Assembly: GCF_041381155.1 (NCBI RefSeq)
Contig: NC_091135.1
Coordinates: 48,510,586-48,574,585, forward strand
DNA from: Argopecten irradians
Taxonomy: Eukaryota > Mollusca > Bivalvia > Pectinida > Pectinidae
DNA length: 64,000 bases
Direction of reading: 5' to 3'
The translations under genes were made by a program, and so were the position numbers. The notes below the pieces were generated by a model that was not told where the DNA came from, ran no database searches, and saw nothing but the letters and a program-made list of their open reading frames with translations. Below are positions 23,636 to 35,264 of this stretch, in pieces. Numbering within the stretch: position 1 is the stretch's first letter; every line of letters begins with the position of its first letter.

Positions 23636-26600
23636 CGACACGTTACTGGTCAGCGACCAGTTCTCACCAAGTACCTGTTCTCGCCATCACATACATGTGC
23701 TTTTGTATGGTTACATTCTAATTTTCGTAAATAAAGTCATCTTCTGATTGAAGACGCTAGCATGCAGGTTTGCACAAAATGTTGCTTAAAATGAAACCAG
23801 AGGGATCTTGGCGCCCACCAAAGATTGATCTATGTCTGACAAATGAAAGAGGGATCTTTTCTCTGCTTTTCAAACTTACACTTCTTTTTTCTGCTTTTCA
23901 AACTTTAAACTATCAAAATCCAAGATGGTGGTCGCAAAATGCAATAGGCAGAACTAGGGTCCTAGGGGAACCTACATATGAAATTTGAGAACAATCCCTT
24001 CAATACTTTCTGAGAAATAGCGGTAACAAACTTTAACTATCAAAATCCAAGATGGCTGCTGGTCGGCCATCTTGTTGACCGATCAGTCCCAAAATGTAAT
24101 ATGCAGAACTAGGGTCATAGAGGAACCTACATATGAAATTTGAGAACAATCCCTTCAATACTTTCTGAGAAATAGCGGTAACAAACTTTATCTATCAAAA
24201 TCCAAGATGGCCACCGGTCGGCCATCTTGTTGACCGATCAGTCCCAAAATGCAATATGCACAACTGGGGTCCTAGGGGAACCTACATATGAAATTTGAGA
24301 AAGATCCCTTCAGTGCTTTCTGAGAAATAGCGGTAACAAACTTTAACTATCAAAATCCAAGATGGCTACCTGGCGGCCATCTTGTTGACCGATCAGTCCC
24401 AAAATGCAATATGCACTACTAGGGTCCTAGGGGAACCTACATATGAAATTTGAGAACAATCCCTTCAGTACTTTCTGAGAATTAGCCGTAACAAACTTTA
24501 ACTATCAAAATCCAAGATGGCGGCTGGTCGGCCATCTTGTTGACCGATCAGTCCCAAAATGCAATATGCACAACTAGGGTCCTAGGGGAACCTACATATG
24601 AAATTTGAGAAAGATCCCTTCAGTACTTTCTGAGAAATAGCGGTAACAAACTTTATCTATCAAAATCCAAGATGGCCACCGGTCGGCCATCTTGTTGACC
24701 GATCAGTCCCAAAATGCAATATGCACAACTGGGGTCCTAGGGGAACCTACATATGAAATTTGAGAAAGATCCCTTCAGTGCTTTCTGAGAAATAGCGGTA
24801 ACAAACTTTAACTATCAAAATCCAAGATGGCTACCTGGCGGCCATCTTGTTGACCGATCAGTCCCAAAATACAATATGCACAACTAGGGTCCTAGGGGAA
24901 CCTACACATGAAATTTGAGAAAGATCCCTTCCGTGCTTTCTGAGAAATAGCGGTAACAAACTTTAACTATCAAAATCCAAGATGGCTACCTGGCGGCCAT
25001 CTTGTTGACCGATCAGTCCCAAAATGCAATATGCACTACTAGGGTCCTAGGGGAACCTACATATGAAATTTGAGAACAATCCCTTCAGTACTTTCTGAGA
25101 ATTAGCCGTAACAAACTTTAACTATCAAAATCCAAGATGGCGGCTGGTCGGCCATCTTGTTGACCGATCAGTCCCAAAATGCAATATGCACAACTAGGGT
25201 CCTAGGGGAACCTACATATGAAATTTGAGAAAGATCCCTTCAGTACTTTCTGAGAAATAGCGGTAACAAACTTTAACTATCAAAATCCAAGATGGCTGCC
25301 TGGCGGCCATCTTGTTGACCGATCAGTCCCAAAATACAATATGCACAACTAGGGTCCTAGGGGAACCTACATATGAAATTTGAGAAAGATCCCTTCAGTA
25401 CTTTCTGAGAAATAGCGGTAACAAACTTTATCTATCAAAATCCAAGATGGCCACCGGTCGGCCATCTTGTTGACCGATCAGTCCCAAAATGCAATATGCA
25501 CAACAACTGGGGTCCTAGGGGAACCTACATATGAAATTTGAGAAAGATCCCTTCAGTGCTTTCTGAGAAATAGCGGTAACAAACTTTAACTATCAAAATC
25601 CAAGATGGCTACCTGGCGGCCATCTTGTTGACCGATCAGTCCCAAAATGCAATATGCACAACTGGGGTCCTAGGGGAACCTACATGTGAAATTTGAGAAA
25701 GATCCCTTCTGTGCTTTCTGAGAAATAGCCGTAACAAACTTTAACTATCAAAATCCAAGATGGCGGCTGGTCGGCCATCTTGTTGACCGATCAGTCCCAA
25801 AATGCAATATGCACTACTAGGGTCCTAGGGGAACCTACATATGAAATTTGAGAACAATCCCTTCAGTACTTTCTGAGAATTAGCTGAACAAACTTTAACT
25901 ATCAAAATCCAAGATGGCGGCTGGTCGGCCATCTTGTTGACCGATCAGTCCCAAAATGCAATATGCACAACTAGGGTCCTAGGGGAACCTACATATGAAA
26001 TTTGAGAAAGATCCCTTCAGTGCTTTCTGAGAAATAGCGGTAACAAACTTTATCTATCAAAATCCAAGATGGCCACCGGTCGGCCATCTTGTTGACCGAT
26101 CAGTCCCAAAATGCAATATGCACAACTGGGGTCCTAGGGGAACCTACATATGAAATTTGAGAAAGATCCCTTCAGTGCTTTCTGAGAAATAGCGGTAACA
26201 AACTTTAACTATCAAAATCCAAGATGGCTACCTGGCGGCCATCTTGTTGACCGATCAGTCCCAAAATGCAATATGCACTACTAGGGTCCTAGGGGAACCT
26301 ACATATGAAATTTGAGAACAATCCCTTCAGTACTTTCTGAGAATTAGCCGTAACAAACTTTAACTATCAAAATCCAAGATGGCGGCTGGTCGGCCATCTT
26401 GTTGACCGATCAGTCCCAAAATGCAATATGCACAACTAGGGTCCTAGGGGAACCTACATATGAAATTTGAGAAAGATCCCTTCAGTACTTTCTGAGAATT
26501 AGCCGTAACAAACTTTAACTATCAAAATCCAAGATGGCGGCTGGTCGGCCATCTTGTTGACCGATCAGTCCCAAAATGCAATATGCACAACTAGGGTCCT

Positions 26601-27290
26601 AGGGTAACCTACATATGAAATTTGAGAAAGATCCCTTCAGTACTTTCTGAGAAATAGCGGTAACAAACTTTAACTATCAAAATCCAAGATGGCTACCTGG
26701 CGGCCATCTTGTTGACCGATCAGTCCCAAAATGCAATATGCACTACTAGGGTCCTAGGGGAACCTACATATGAAATTTGAGAAAGATCCCTTCAGTACTT
26801 TCTGAGAATTAGCCGTAACAAACTTTAACTATCAAAATCCAAGATGGCGGCTGGTCGGCCATCTTGTTGACCGATCAGTCCCAAAATGCAATATGCACTA
26901 CTAGGGTCCTAGGGTAACCTACATATGAAATTTGAGAAAGATCCCTTCAGCACTTTCTGAGAAATAGCGGTAACAAACTTTAACTATCAAAATCCAAGAT
27001 GGCTGCCTGGCGGCCATCTTGTTGACCGATCAGTCCCAAAATACAATATGCACAACTAGGGTCCTAGGGGAACCTACATATGAAATTTGAGAAAGATCCC
27101 TTCAGTACTTTTAGAGAAATAGCGGTAACAAGAATTGTTAACGGACGGACGGAAGGACGGAAGGACGGACGGACCACGGACGAAAGGCGATTTGAATAGC
27201 CCACCATCTGATGATGGTGGGCTAGAAATACGCATGTGATGGCGATAACTAGTACTTGGGGAGAATTCATCGCTGACCAGTAGACGTGAC
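23636..27290. mobile_element. 3.65-kb TIR element enclosing a satellite array
   Basis: The left end (23636-23698, with TACTGGTCAGCG, CAAGTACCTGTTCTCGCCATC and ACATG) is repeated inverted at 27231-27290 (CATGTGATGGCGATAACTAG, AGTACTTGG, CGCTGACCAGTA). The arms are about 60 bp with scattered mismatches. After the left arm comes a unique head (GATCTTGGCGCCCACCAAAG), then the ~154-bp satellite. Near the right end are GGAC/GGAAGGAC simple repeats (27139-27180) and a perfect palindrome, TAGCCCACCATC and its complement (27197-27224). No transposase is present, so it must be mobilised in trans if it is mobile. Confidence 0.7.
23905..27120. repeat. ~154-bp satellite, about 22 monomers
   Basis: Monomers contain AACTATCAAAATCCAAGATGG, a variable linker, CGGCCATCTTGTTGACCG, then CAGTCCCAAAATGCAATATG, GGGTCCTAGGGGAACCTAC and GAGAAATAGCGGTAAC. 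Starts near 24039, 24193 and 24349 give a period of about 154-155 bp. The first monomer is about 27 bp short, lacking the second hairpin arm. In the others CAAGATGGC pairs with GCCATCTTG around the linker, so each monomer has a hairpin. Linker types (CCACCGGT, TACCTGG, GGCTGG, TGCCTGG) recur in a partly regular order. Monomers are highly alike, which indicates recent amplification or conversion. Confidence 0.95.
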
Positions 27291-27295
27291 GTAAT

Positions 27296-28138
27296 GATTC
27301 AAACGTGTCTTCGTGCTATACCTAAAGCGAATGAGTTTTGTAACTGTTGAGAATTTGTGTAAAAATATTTTGGTCTAAGTTGGTCTAAATCTGACTAATG
27401 AGACTTGGTCAAGTTCTTACTTCATAAGCACTATCATTACGTACATGAGTTGAACTGAATAGGGAGAAATATTTACAATAACTACTTTAACTCACTTACA
27501 AAAATATTTATACTATTATGCATCGCTTTGATCATTTTTTAATTTTTCGTGTGAAAAATGTAATACAGCATGTACTATTAGTGTTTTAAACAGCTATCAG
27601 TTATAAGGCACTCTGAATAGTAAAATTGATCAAATCGTGTTTCAAAAAATATGATATTAACCTTCCTTTTGAATATCTTTACTTGTTATAATCGTAATCA
27701 TCTCTTGCTTTTTGTTTTTGGATTGTGAAAAGCTTATTAGCGTCTAAACACACATTCATGACCATTGTAGTACAATCCATGGAGGTTTAAACTGCAACAC
27801 GAACGAACATGAAATGGTAGTACACATACAGTTTACCTTGCGTCATGGTCGACTGATGTTAAATCACAGGCACTAGTTGGGCAGTGCTGCCTGATATTGT
27901 AATTATTGCATATTTTACTTTAGTCCTAATACACAATGTCTACAGATTGTCTCTGGGTTCCTGTGTATATGTCTATAAATAGACGCATGTTCTTTATTCA
28001 ATACCGTATAGACCTGTTTACACTTACGTAGACAGTATGGGATATTCCAATGAGTACGCCATATTGAATAGGTAACGGTGCTGTTTCGGGGTGGATATGA
28101 AAAGAATAACAATACAGACCAAGTAATATCGTTAGAAG
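27296..28138. promoter_or_regulatory. Upstream region of the TRIM-like gene
   Basis: About 840 bp between the right TIR of the satellite element and the ATG at 28139. It should hold the promoter and 5' UTR. No TATA box or splice acceptor is clear enough to fix the start of transcription, so a spliced 5' UTR exon cannot be excluded. Otherwise nothing recognisable. Confidence 0.3.
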
Positions 28139-29761
28139 ATGGCTTCCAACGACCCCCTGCCGGCCGACCAGTGTGGTCAGATACCTGTCCGTGTAAAAGG
28201 TAACTCTCAATGTACCGCCCACAAGAACAAGGAAGTGATTTTACAATGCTTGGATTGTAACATATTGATATGTATTACGTGCAGTATTACAACACATAAT
28301 GGCCACCAACTGGCTGAAATGAACGACATCATTCCGCGGAAGAGAGACATATTGAGGGATTTTGTGAATGATGCTGAAAATAATAAGCTTATTCAGATAC
28401 GAGAGGAAATTAAGTCAATTGATGACAAAATCACCGAAATCGACACCAAATTCGTGGACCTGGCCAAGCAAATGAAACAACAATCGGAGATCTGTAAAAA
28501 GAAGCTGGATGATCTGACTGATGAATTCGTCATTCTCTGTGATAAAATGGAAAAAGAAAATCGTGAATTACTGTTCAAATACAAACGAGAGCTTAAACAA
28601 CGATACAAACTGCTTGTTAGACAAGTGAAAGAATGCAAAGAGGTTTTACAATCGGGGACCTCTGTGGATTTATTTGATACAGCTTCTGGCTTGTCCATGG
28701 CTAGTCTAACACTCCCAAATGAGCCTAAACTCAATGATGTAGAGTTTCGTCCATGCGCATCCCCATCCAAAAAGCTCAGGAATGCTCTAGGGTCTCTTCA
28801 TAAGCATCGGCATGAACCGCGTTCTGACAATGTCGACACAGCGGACACAGCAACATCAGACGAATTTCTGGAACAGCCCACAGTTCTGACAGAGTTCAAA
28901 AGCCCAATGGAGTGTGCCCAACTCTGCCCGAATCCGTTTGGTACTTGGCTCAGTGAGGCTGAATCCAAAGTGTTGATGCTCGTCGACTTTCACGGCCAAA
29001 TCATCGAAAAGGTAAAACACTCATGTGAAATCACCGACATCAGCGTCTCGCCAAAAACACACAACGTGTGGTTTTGCTGTGCCGAAAATAAAACTATCTA
29101 CGAATACTCTTCATCCAATGCAAACGGTCCTATGTTTGAAACAGAAAGCTGCCCAGCTTGTCTTTGTGTCACGAAGGATGAGCAGATCGTCGTGTGGACA
29201 AAGGATCCAGATTTCCTGCACGAGCGAGTTCTCATCCTCACAACTGAAGGCAAAGTGATATTTTCAACATGTCTGCCGGAACAAGAGACTTGGGCTGTTA
29301 GAACGCCATTCACAGTGACTCAGTGTCGAGTTACGGGTAACCTGGCCTTTCTGTGTAGGGGCAGTACACACGACGACGATCCGTGTGGCAAAATCTCAGT
29401 CTATAACCAGGACGCAATCTTCCTGTTCGCTTATGATGGAACTACCGACGCCAGTGGACAACAGTCATTTGTCCCTTGGTCAGTCGTGTATGACAGCAAA
29501 GGGTACATGGTTGTAGGCGACGAACAGGGCAACAAAATCCAACTCATTAGTGGCACTGGGCTCCATCTGAGAACCATTAGGTTTGGTGTCCAAACGGATA
29601 ATTTAGCTTTGGGCATTCATCCGGATGACGTATTGTGGTTGTGTTTTTTTTCCTCCAAAGCTGAAAAAGTGGGGATATTTGGAAAAGTTGTACGGAAACT
29701 TTCAGAGTCATCATCGGATATACCAAAACCAGAAATAAAAACAATGAAGTATTACAAGTAA
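28139..29761 (+). CDS. Intronless B-box/coiled-coil/propeller protein (TRIM-like, RING-less)
   Basis: The single uninterrupted 540-codon ORF starts at ATG 28139 (MASNDPLPADQCGQIP). Residues 25-56 form a B-box type 2 zinc finger with the ligand order Cys25, His28, Cys37, Cys40, Cys45, Cys48, His53, His56. Residues about 65-170 are rich in Lys, Glu and Leu heptads (KRDILRDFVNDAENN, LDDLTDEFVIL), a coiled coil that probably dimerises. A low-complexity linker follows (about 195-240). Residues about 245-525 show recurring beta-strand blocks with GKI, GHI/GLH turns and aromatic strands, consistent with a six-bladed NHL-like beta-propeller for target binding. No RING lies N-terminal to the B-box, so ligase activity is unlikely unless through a partner. 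Intronless TRIM-like genes of this architecture are numerous in bivalves, from general knowledge, and many are linked to innate immunity. Assignment to a TRIM2/3/71-like or TRIM56-like group is uncertain. Confidence 0.88.
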   Translation: MASNDPLPADQCGQIPVRVKGNSQCTAHKNKEVILQCLDCNILICITCSITTHNGHQLAEMNDIIPRKRDILRDFVNDAENNKLIQIREEIKSIDDKITEIDTKFVDLAKQMKQQSEICKKKLDDLTDEFVILCDKMEKENRELLFKYKRELKQRYKLLVRQVKECKEVLQSGTSVDLFDTASGLSMASLTLPNEPKLNDVEFRPCASPSKKLRNALGSLHKHRHEPRSDNVDTADTATSDEFLEQPTVLTEFKSPMECAQLCPNPFGTWLSEAESKVLMLVDFHGQIIEKVKHSCEITDISVSPKTHNVWFCCAENKTIYEYSSSNANGPMFETESCPACLCVTKDEQIVVWTKDPDFLHERVLILTTEGKVIFSTCLPEQETWAVRTPFTVTQCRVTGNLAFLCRGSTHDDDPCGKISVYNQDAIFLFAYDGTTDASGQQSFVPWSVVYDSKGYMVVGDEQGNKIQLISGTGLHLRTIRFGVQTDNLALGIHPDDVLWLCFFSSKAEKVGIFGKVVRKLSESSSDIPKPEIKTMKYYK

Positions 29762-30203
29762 TTGGATTTGCTGAGCTTTGGTCGTCCCCATGGAAGCTTT
29801 TTATTCGAGATCATTTGCTGCCAAACTAGACATTTGTTTCCGTGCAATACATAAATGCCGTTCAAGCTAAAACTTTATTCAGGTCGTCCTTAGGCCAATG
29901 GCATCGTCAAACTTGTCATTCAGTTTCTTTACTTGTCATAAGCGCATGCATGCGGTTGTTTTACTTGCTTCAAAACCAAGCTTATTTTTATCATAAATCT
30001 AAAAGATGTTCCATGCAACTTTTCCCGTTCCCTTAAGTCAATTACTCTATAGTATTAAACCTAATGAATAGTCTATTTACCAGAAGCATCTTCTCTGTAT
30101 TGCTGAATACTAAGCCTACTCGAGTGACGCTCGTCTTTCGTGGACGGTCACAATGGGCGGTTACAGTATTGTTTTATTCTTTATAAATCTTCACATTGAA
30201 GAA

Positions 30204-30209
30204 AATAAA
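30204..30209 (+). promoter_or_regulatory. Candidate polyadenylation signal AATAAA
   Basis: A canonical AATAAA lies about 440 bp after the TRIM-like stop codon at 29759-29761, a plausible 3' UTR length. There is no cleavage-site evidence, and AATAAA is common in such AT-rich sequence. Confidence 0.35.
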
Positions 30210-30647
30210 GAAACGTCAATAAAATCCATTTCCAGAGGGATTCCATTGAAGTCTTAATCAACTGACTTACAAAACCGAAAAAAATGAAATGTCAAAAAAT
30301 AGTAATAAGAGGAGCATTTCTTCGAAGGTGAGAAAGACCAGAGCGTATCAATGTAGCATTAATAAGATTAGCCTAATGGTGTTTGTTATCACATTAATGT
30401 GAATTACACTATGTAAGTATACACTGAGCTTTATGTATCAAATTTAATTGATGCAAATAAAATTATTTGATAGATTTGATGTTTATTTTTTTCTATCACT
30501 AATCTCAAACATGATAATTTTTATTATACGAATTTTGAGCACTTTTTACATGGTTGGCATTGGTAAGCTATGGTCGTCAGGCTTGCCTGATTCTGCTATT
30601 GAATTAGAACCAGGACTTTGATGAAAAGTGGCTGTAAAGACCACCCG

Positions 30648-31392
30648 CTGGGGGACTATTGCCAGCTATAGTTACGTATATAGGTCAAAAAGCTGGGAGT
30701 CTATTGGTAGCTATAGTTACTTATATAGGTCAAAAAGCTGGGGGTCTATTGGTAGCTATAGGTAAAAAAGCTGGGGACTAATTGGTAGCCTATAGTTACG
30801 TATATAGGTAAAAAAACTGGGGACTATTGCCAGCTCGAGTTAAATATATAGGTCAAAAAGCTGGGGGACTATTGGTAGCATAAAGTTACGTATACAGGTC
30901 AAATTTTCTGGGGGAATTTTTGTAACTATAGTTACGTATATAGGTAAAAAAGCTGGGGGACTATTGCCAGCTATAGTTAAATATGTAGGTCAAAAAGCTG
31001 GGGGACTATTGGTAGCATAAAGTTACGTATACAGGTCAAATAGCTGGGGGAATTTTTGTAACTATAGTTACGTATATAGGTAAAAAAGCTGGGGGACTAT
31101 TGCCAGCTATAGTTAAATATGTAGGTCAAAAAGCTGGGGGACTATTGGTAGCTATAGTTACGTATATAGGTCAAAAAACTGGGGGACTATCGCCAGCTAT
31201 AGTTAAATATATAGGTAAAAAAGCTGGGGGACTATTGGTAGCATAAAGATACGTATACAGATCAAAAAGCTGCGGGTATATTGGTAGCTATAGTTACGTA
31301 TATAGGTAAAAAACCTGGGGACTAATTGGTAGCCTATCGTTACGTATATATGTCAAAAAGCTATTGGTAGTTATAGTTACGTATATAGGTCA
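30648..31392. repeat. 45-bp minisatellite, about 16 copies
   Basis: The unit is CTGGGGGACTATTGCCAGCT plus ATAGTTACGTATATAGGTCAAAAAG, with variant segments (GGTAGC for GCCAGC, TAAATA for TACGTA). Several adjacent pairs recur together (about 30940-31150), showing block duplication. No gene is involved. Confidence 0.9.
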
Positions 31393-33514
31393 AATCCACC
31401 CGCCAAACTAATCTCGGACACATCCAGCCAGCATACAAATTAAACCTACATCCAGGTCAAACAAAGCTCGAATATAGTGACCTTATTACTAGTCTGTTTA
31501 CATTTGTTGGTCAAAACCAGTCACAATACTAATCCAGGTCGCATCCATGTTTCAGACAAGTGACAATCTCTGAATGACTAGCATTGGTTGGCCACACACA
31601 CGGAAGATAGTGATAATGTACATTGTATAATTAATAAAGGATCTGACGATATTTAGTGAAATTGAATGTGTATGTATTATTTTCGGATTCTGGTCGATTG
31701 AATTCTTGGTAATGTTTCTTTTACTGAAATTATTTTTTATATTATATTTGTTTTTTTTATTACTCCATTTCGTGTTCACACTTCACAAAATTTATATATA
31801 TATATAAGTTTAAAATAGCAATGGAAATGTGACGAGCAAAACAAACTTTCCGCATTCTATGTTTGAGTTACCTCCCTTTACATGAAGTATGGTGCTTTCT
31901 ACTTCTATTGGTAATATGAGGGTTGGGAAACAAACTCATTTTAGAGTGCAAACTGAGGATAAATAACTCAATTTATCTCAATCTTCTGTTGGAATGTTGG
32001 ACCAGAAAACTGACCGGGTCCTAGTGAGCATCATCTTATAATCACCCAGCACTGTTACATACTCCATAGAGCATAAGCCATATCTCCTCAATTTGCTGTT
32101 TTGTAAAATCGTGAAAAAGTACAGAAATTGTTTACTATACCGTGTACTTGAAGCGATTCATGGCCGTGATGTACTTGTCCTAATATGTAACAACAAATAT
32201 TAGCAAAGTTGGTGTATACAAAATGAAAAGGAATAAATGTTTCCAATATTGGATGGTGTAAGTCAAGGTGACGTTCACCGTCACCTACATTTAATCGAAA
32301 TCGGTAATTTTTGTCTTGATTGTTTTTTATACTCTCTAACTTCCATAACGCAAAGACCTTGTAACTTATAAAGTTCGCAAAAGACAATTAAAAGAGAAGC
32401 TTGAATTCCGAAGCTGAATGTGTATCATTATCGTTTAACGATGTTGATCTTTCAGTATATTAAGTTTTTTTAGGATTTTTTTTCATTATTCGTGGAAAAG
32501 CGAATTTCGACTTTTAATTCCAGTAGTTTATTCAGCGTCTTATGAAACATAAGCCAGAGCTGTAGTTACGACTTAGCCATGGAGGTATCACCTATACCGC
32601 TAGGCAACGCTCTATCCAGCTATTATAGTATAAAGTATCTGAAAAAATGGCATCGCCCCTCCCTCATTACCGACCTTTATAAATAAATATAGGTATTTTC
32701 CACGTGTATGCCGTTCGCTACACGTAGGCCTAACACCAGTAAATCACACGGCACCTATACAGCTACTTACGGGCTATAAACGTCTACAGAAACAAAACAT
32801 CGGTTGACATTATTTAAAGAAGAGTTCCCCACTGAACAGCTAAAGACCTACTGTACAAGCACTTTAAGACAGAAAAGTACTAACCTTAAATAAACGCGAA
32901 TGCTTCCATGACAATTTAATTATACAGCAAGGACTAAAAAATCTTAACGATATATCAATAAAATTTAGTGTTAAACTACGGAATGTGCTGGACGGCCCTG
33001 ACGAATACCTTATAGAGTCCAATAAATACCAGGAGACTCAACACAAAAATACCGCAGCCTCCCATATCATGCAGACATCATGCAGTCATCATGTTCGACA
33101 CATTGAATACATAGGTGACCTTAGCTGTTAATCGAACGGTAGAACAACCAACCAACCTTCTAAAACAATGGATCATGTATCAGAGAGCCTTGGCGAATTC
33201 CAGTATCTAAAATGAACTTGTTTTCTTCATAAAGCATAATGTGTAGGAGCGCCTTGTCGATTTCAACATTTAAAGCAAAGGCCGATGTAAGATTTCTCAC
33301 AAATGATTACCAGTATACCATATAATATAACACTTTAAGACTATACGATTAGTTTTCTACTCTCATGTTTCTCCTGTCGAGGTCAGTGAAACACAATGCT
33401 TCTTGTGTCGCGGTCATAACTTCCAAACCAAAAAAGATATATACAGCTGAAGTGTTGGAGATGTTTTACCAATGAAAATGAGTAATTTCTATCCTGCGAA
33501 GAAGGCTTCGAGGT
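31393..33514. other. Intergenic stretch without recognisable genes
   Basis: AT-rich sequence. Open frames are short, lack domain character and lack splice context. No tRNA, TIR or tandem repeat was noticed. Confidence 0.5.
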
Positions 33515-33759
33515 CACAGGGATCTGATAATTAGTTACAGATTATATAATCATGGACCCACCAGATTGCCCAGAGATCAATCATACTAATCATACTCTAC
33601 ATGGTACTATATACAATGTACGTATATACTATATAGTACCATGTAGAGTATGATTTTTATCGTTTTTTAATCTAGACCTCTTAAAGGTCTAAAATGGTCT
33701 TAGGGCACTCTGGTGGGTCCATTATTATATAATCTGTAACTAATTCTCAGATCCCTGTG
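33515..33759. mobile_element. 245-bp palindromic MITE with 8-bp target duplication
   Basis: The outer arms of about 50 bp (33515-33564, CACAGGGATCTGATAATTAG...; inverted at about 33711-33759) are nearly perfect inverted repeats. Inside, ATCATACTCTACATGGTACT and its complement form a second hairpin around 33590-33652. Flanks TTCGAGGT (33507-33514) and TTTGAGGT (33760-33767) match at 7 of 8 positions, consistent with an 8-bp duplication as made by hAT transposases. There is no coding capacity. Confidence 0.8.
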
Positions 33760-34198
33760 TTTGAGGTATGTCCCCTACATGACTAGATTACATTTGTATA
33801 TTCGGTGATAATACTCCCCATAGGAGTCTGAAATGTTCCATCGACACTGGAATAGTCTATATAATATATATAGATATAGAAATGCCATTACTTATTCCTA
33901 AGTCCACTTAATTTCACGTGTACTGCTTAAACTTAAAGGAATTGAGACGATTATTTGGAGCTGAAACTGTTTGTTCTTAATTTCCCGCCATTTCAGTTGT
34001 CTGGTGCGTTCGTGCGAAGTCACTTGCTAGGTCACGTTCCAAGAGACAAGTCATTTTCATAAACGGAACACCACACACAGGTGAGTTTTTAATTTCTTAA
34101 CATTTCATATAGCTTATATATCGCTTTTGAAAGCTAAGTGTTATATATTCCCAATGTTCTGAATTGAATGTTCGGCAGTAGGCCTACATGTATATCAG

Positions 34199-35264
34199 CA
34201 GGGGCGTAGGAAGCCGGGGGGGGGGGGGGGGGGGGGGCAAACATGTCTTTTTGCCCCCCCCCCCCCCCATTTTCGCCCAGTGAAATGTTCTAAAAATGCA
34301 CATTTGAATGTAAAAAGGGTCCTCCTGTTCATTTTTGTACTTCATTTTAGAAAATTTCCCGCTGCGCGGCGCGTTTCCTTAAACGTTCAAGCACTATTCA
34401 TACTTTGATAATGAAAAATTAATACACACGAACTAGACTAAAAATGTCCATCAAGGGATTATACTATTTCAAAAAATGCTTCTTAAAAGATTAAATTGTT
34501 TATATGTCTTAGCAAGACAATCAATTCGTTATTATTTTGAGTTACACAACGATGTGCCGATGGTGTGAATCCGGTATGTTCAGTTGCATAGTGGTATGAG
34601 AACACTCACAATTATCATTTCTAAATGCAGGTAACTTTAAATCGAAAATTTACTGTGTTAAGAACGCTTTAAAATCATCAAAATACATTATAAAACTAAT
34701 CTCGGCCATTCAAAATCGTAATATATTTTTCTCGGGGGAGATCCACGGACCACCATACAACCAAAAATTGTGCCTTAATCGCTCGCAAATTCATCAAAAT
34801 ACATCGTTAAATTCTAAATCGTAATTATTTTTCCTCCCTCCCCCCCCCTCCCCCAAACACCAAAATCACGTGCCTGCGGCCCTCGCAAATTCAACAAATG
34901 CATTGTAAAACTCATCTCTCCCATTCAAAATCGTACATTTTATTCCCGGGGGTAGACCCCCGCACCCCCCACCCCCAAACACCAAAATCTCGCGCCTTCG
35001 GCGCATGCAAAATCATCAAAATTCTAAATCGTAATATTTTTCCAGGGGATACCGCGGACCCCCCCAAAATCCCAGGCTAATTTGCGTATTCATTAATTTC
35101 CTGTTAGCGATGCCACTTTCTATATATACAACTGATGTGTACAAGGATTATATGTAATGATATATGAAAAAATCAAGTATCTCCTGTGGCGCGCGAAGGT
35201 GGGGGGATTACTAAATATTGGGGACCTTTGCCCCCCCGTTACGTTTCATCTTCCTACGCCACTG
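34199..35264. mobile_element. hAT-like non-autonomous element with 5-bp target duplication, copy 1
   Basis: The ends CAGGGGCGTAGGAAG (34199) and inverted CTTCCTACGCCACTG (to 35264) are flanked directly by ATCAG (34194-34198 and 35265-35269). Internal sequence around 34615-35115 is related to copy 2 at 39402-40524, for example ATTTCTAAATGCAGGTAACTT and CCTGTTAGCGATGCCACT. That last match lies 150 bp before the outer end, so the copy may be composite. It contains a run of 22 G (34216-34237) followed after 16 bases by a run of 15 C. The assignment rests on the terminal motif. Confidence 0.6.

Noticed and set aside
23905..27120. CRISPR-like array
   Set aside because: The whole ~154-bp unit repeats with no unique spacers, and the genome is eukaryotic.
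28393..28770. 125-codon minus-strand frame within the TRIM-like gene
   Set aside because: It is the antisense of the coiled-coil coding region; its Ser/Leu-rich composition is the mirror of Lys/Glu codons.
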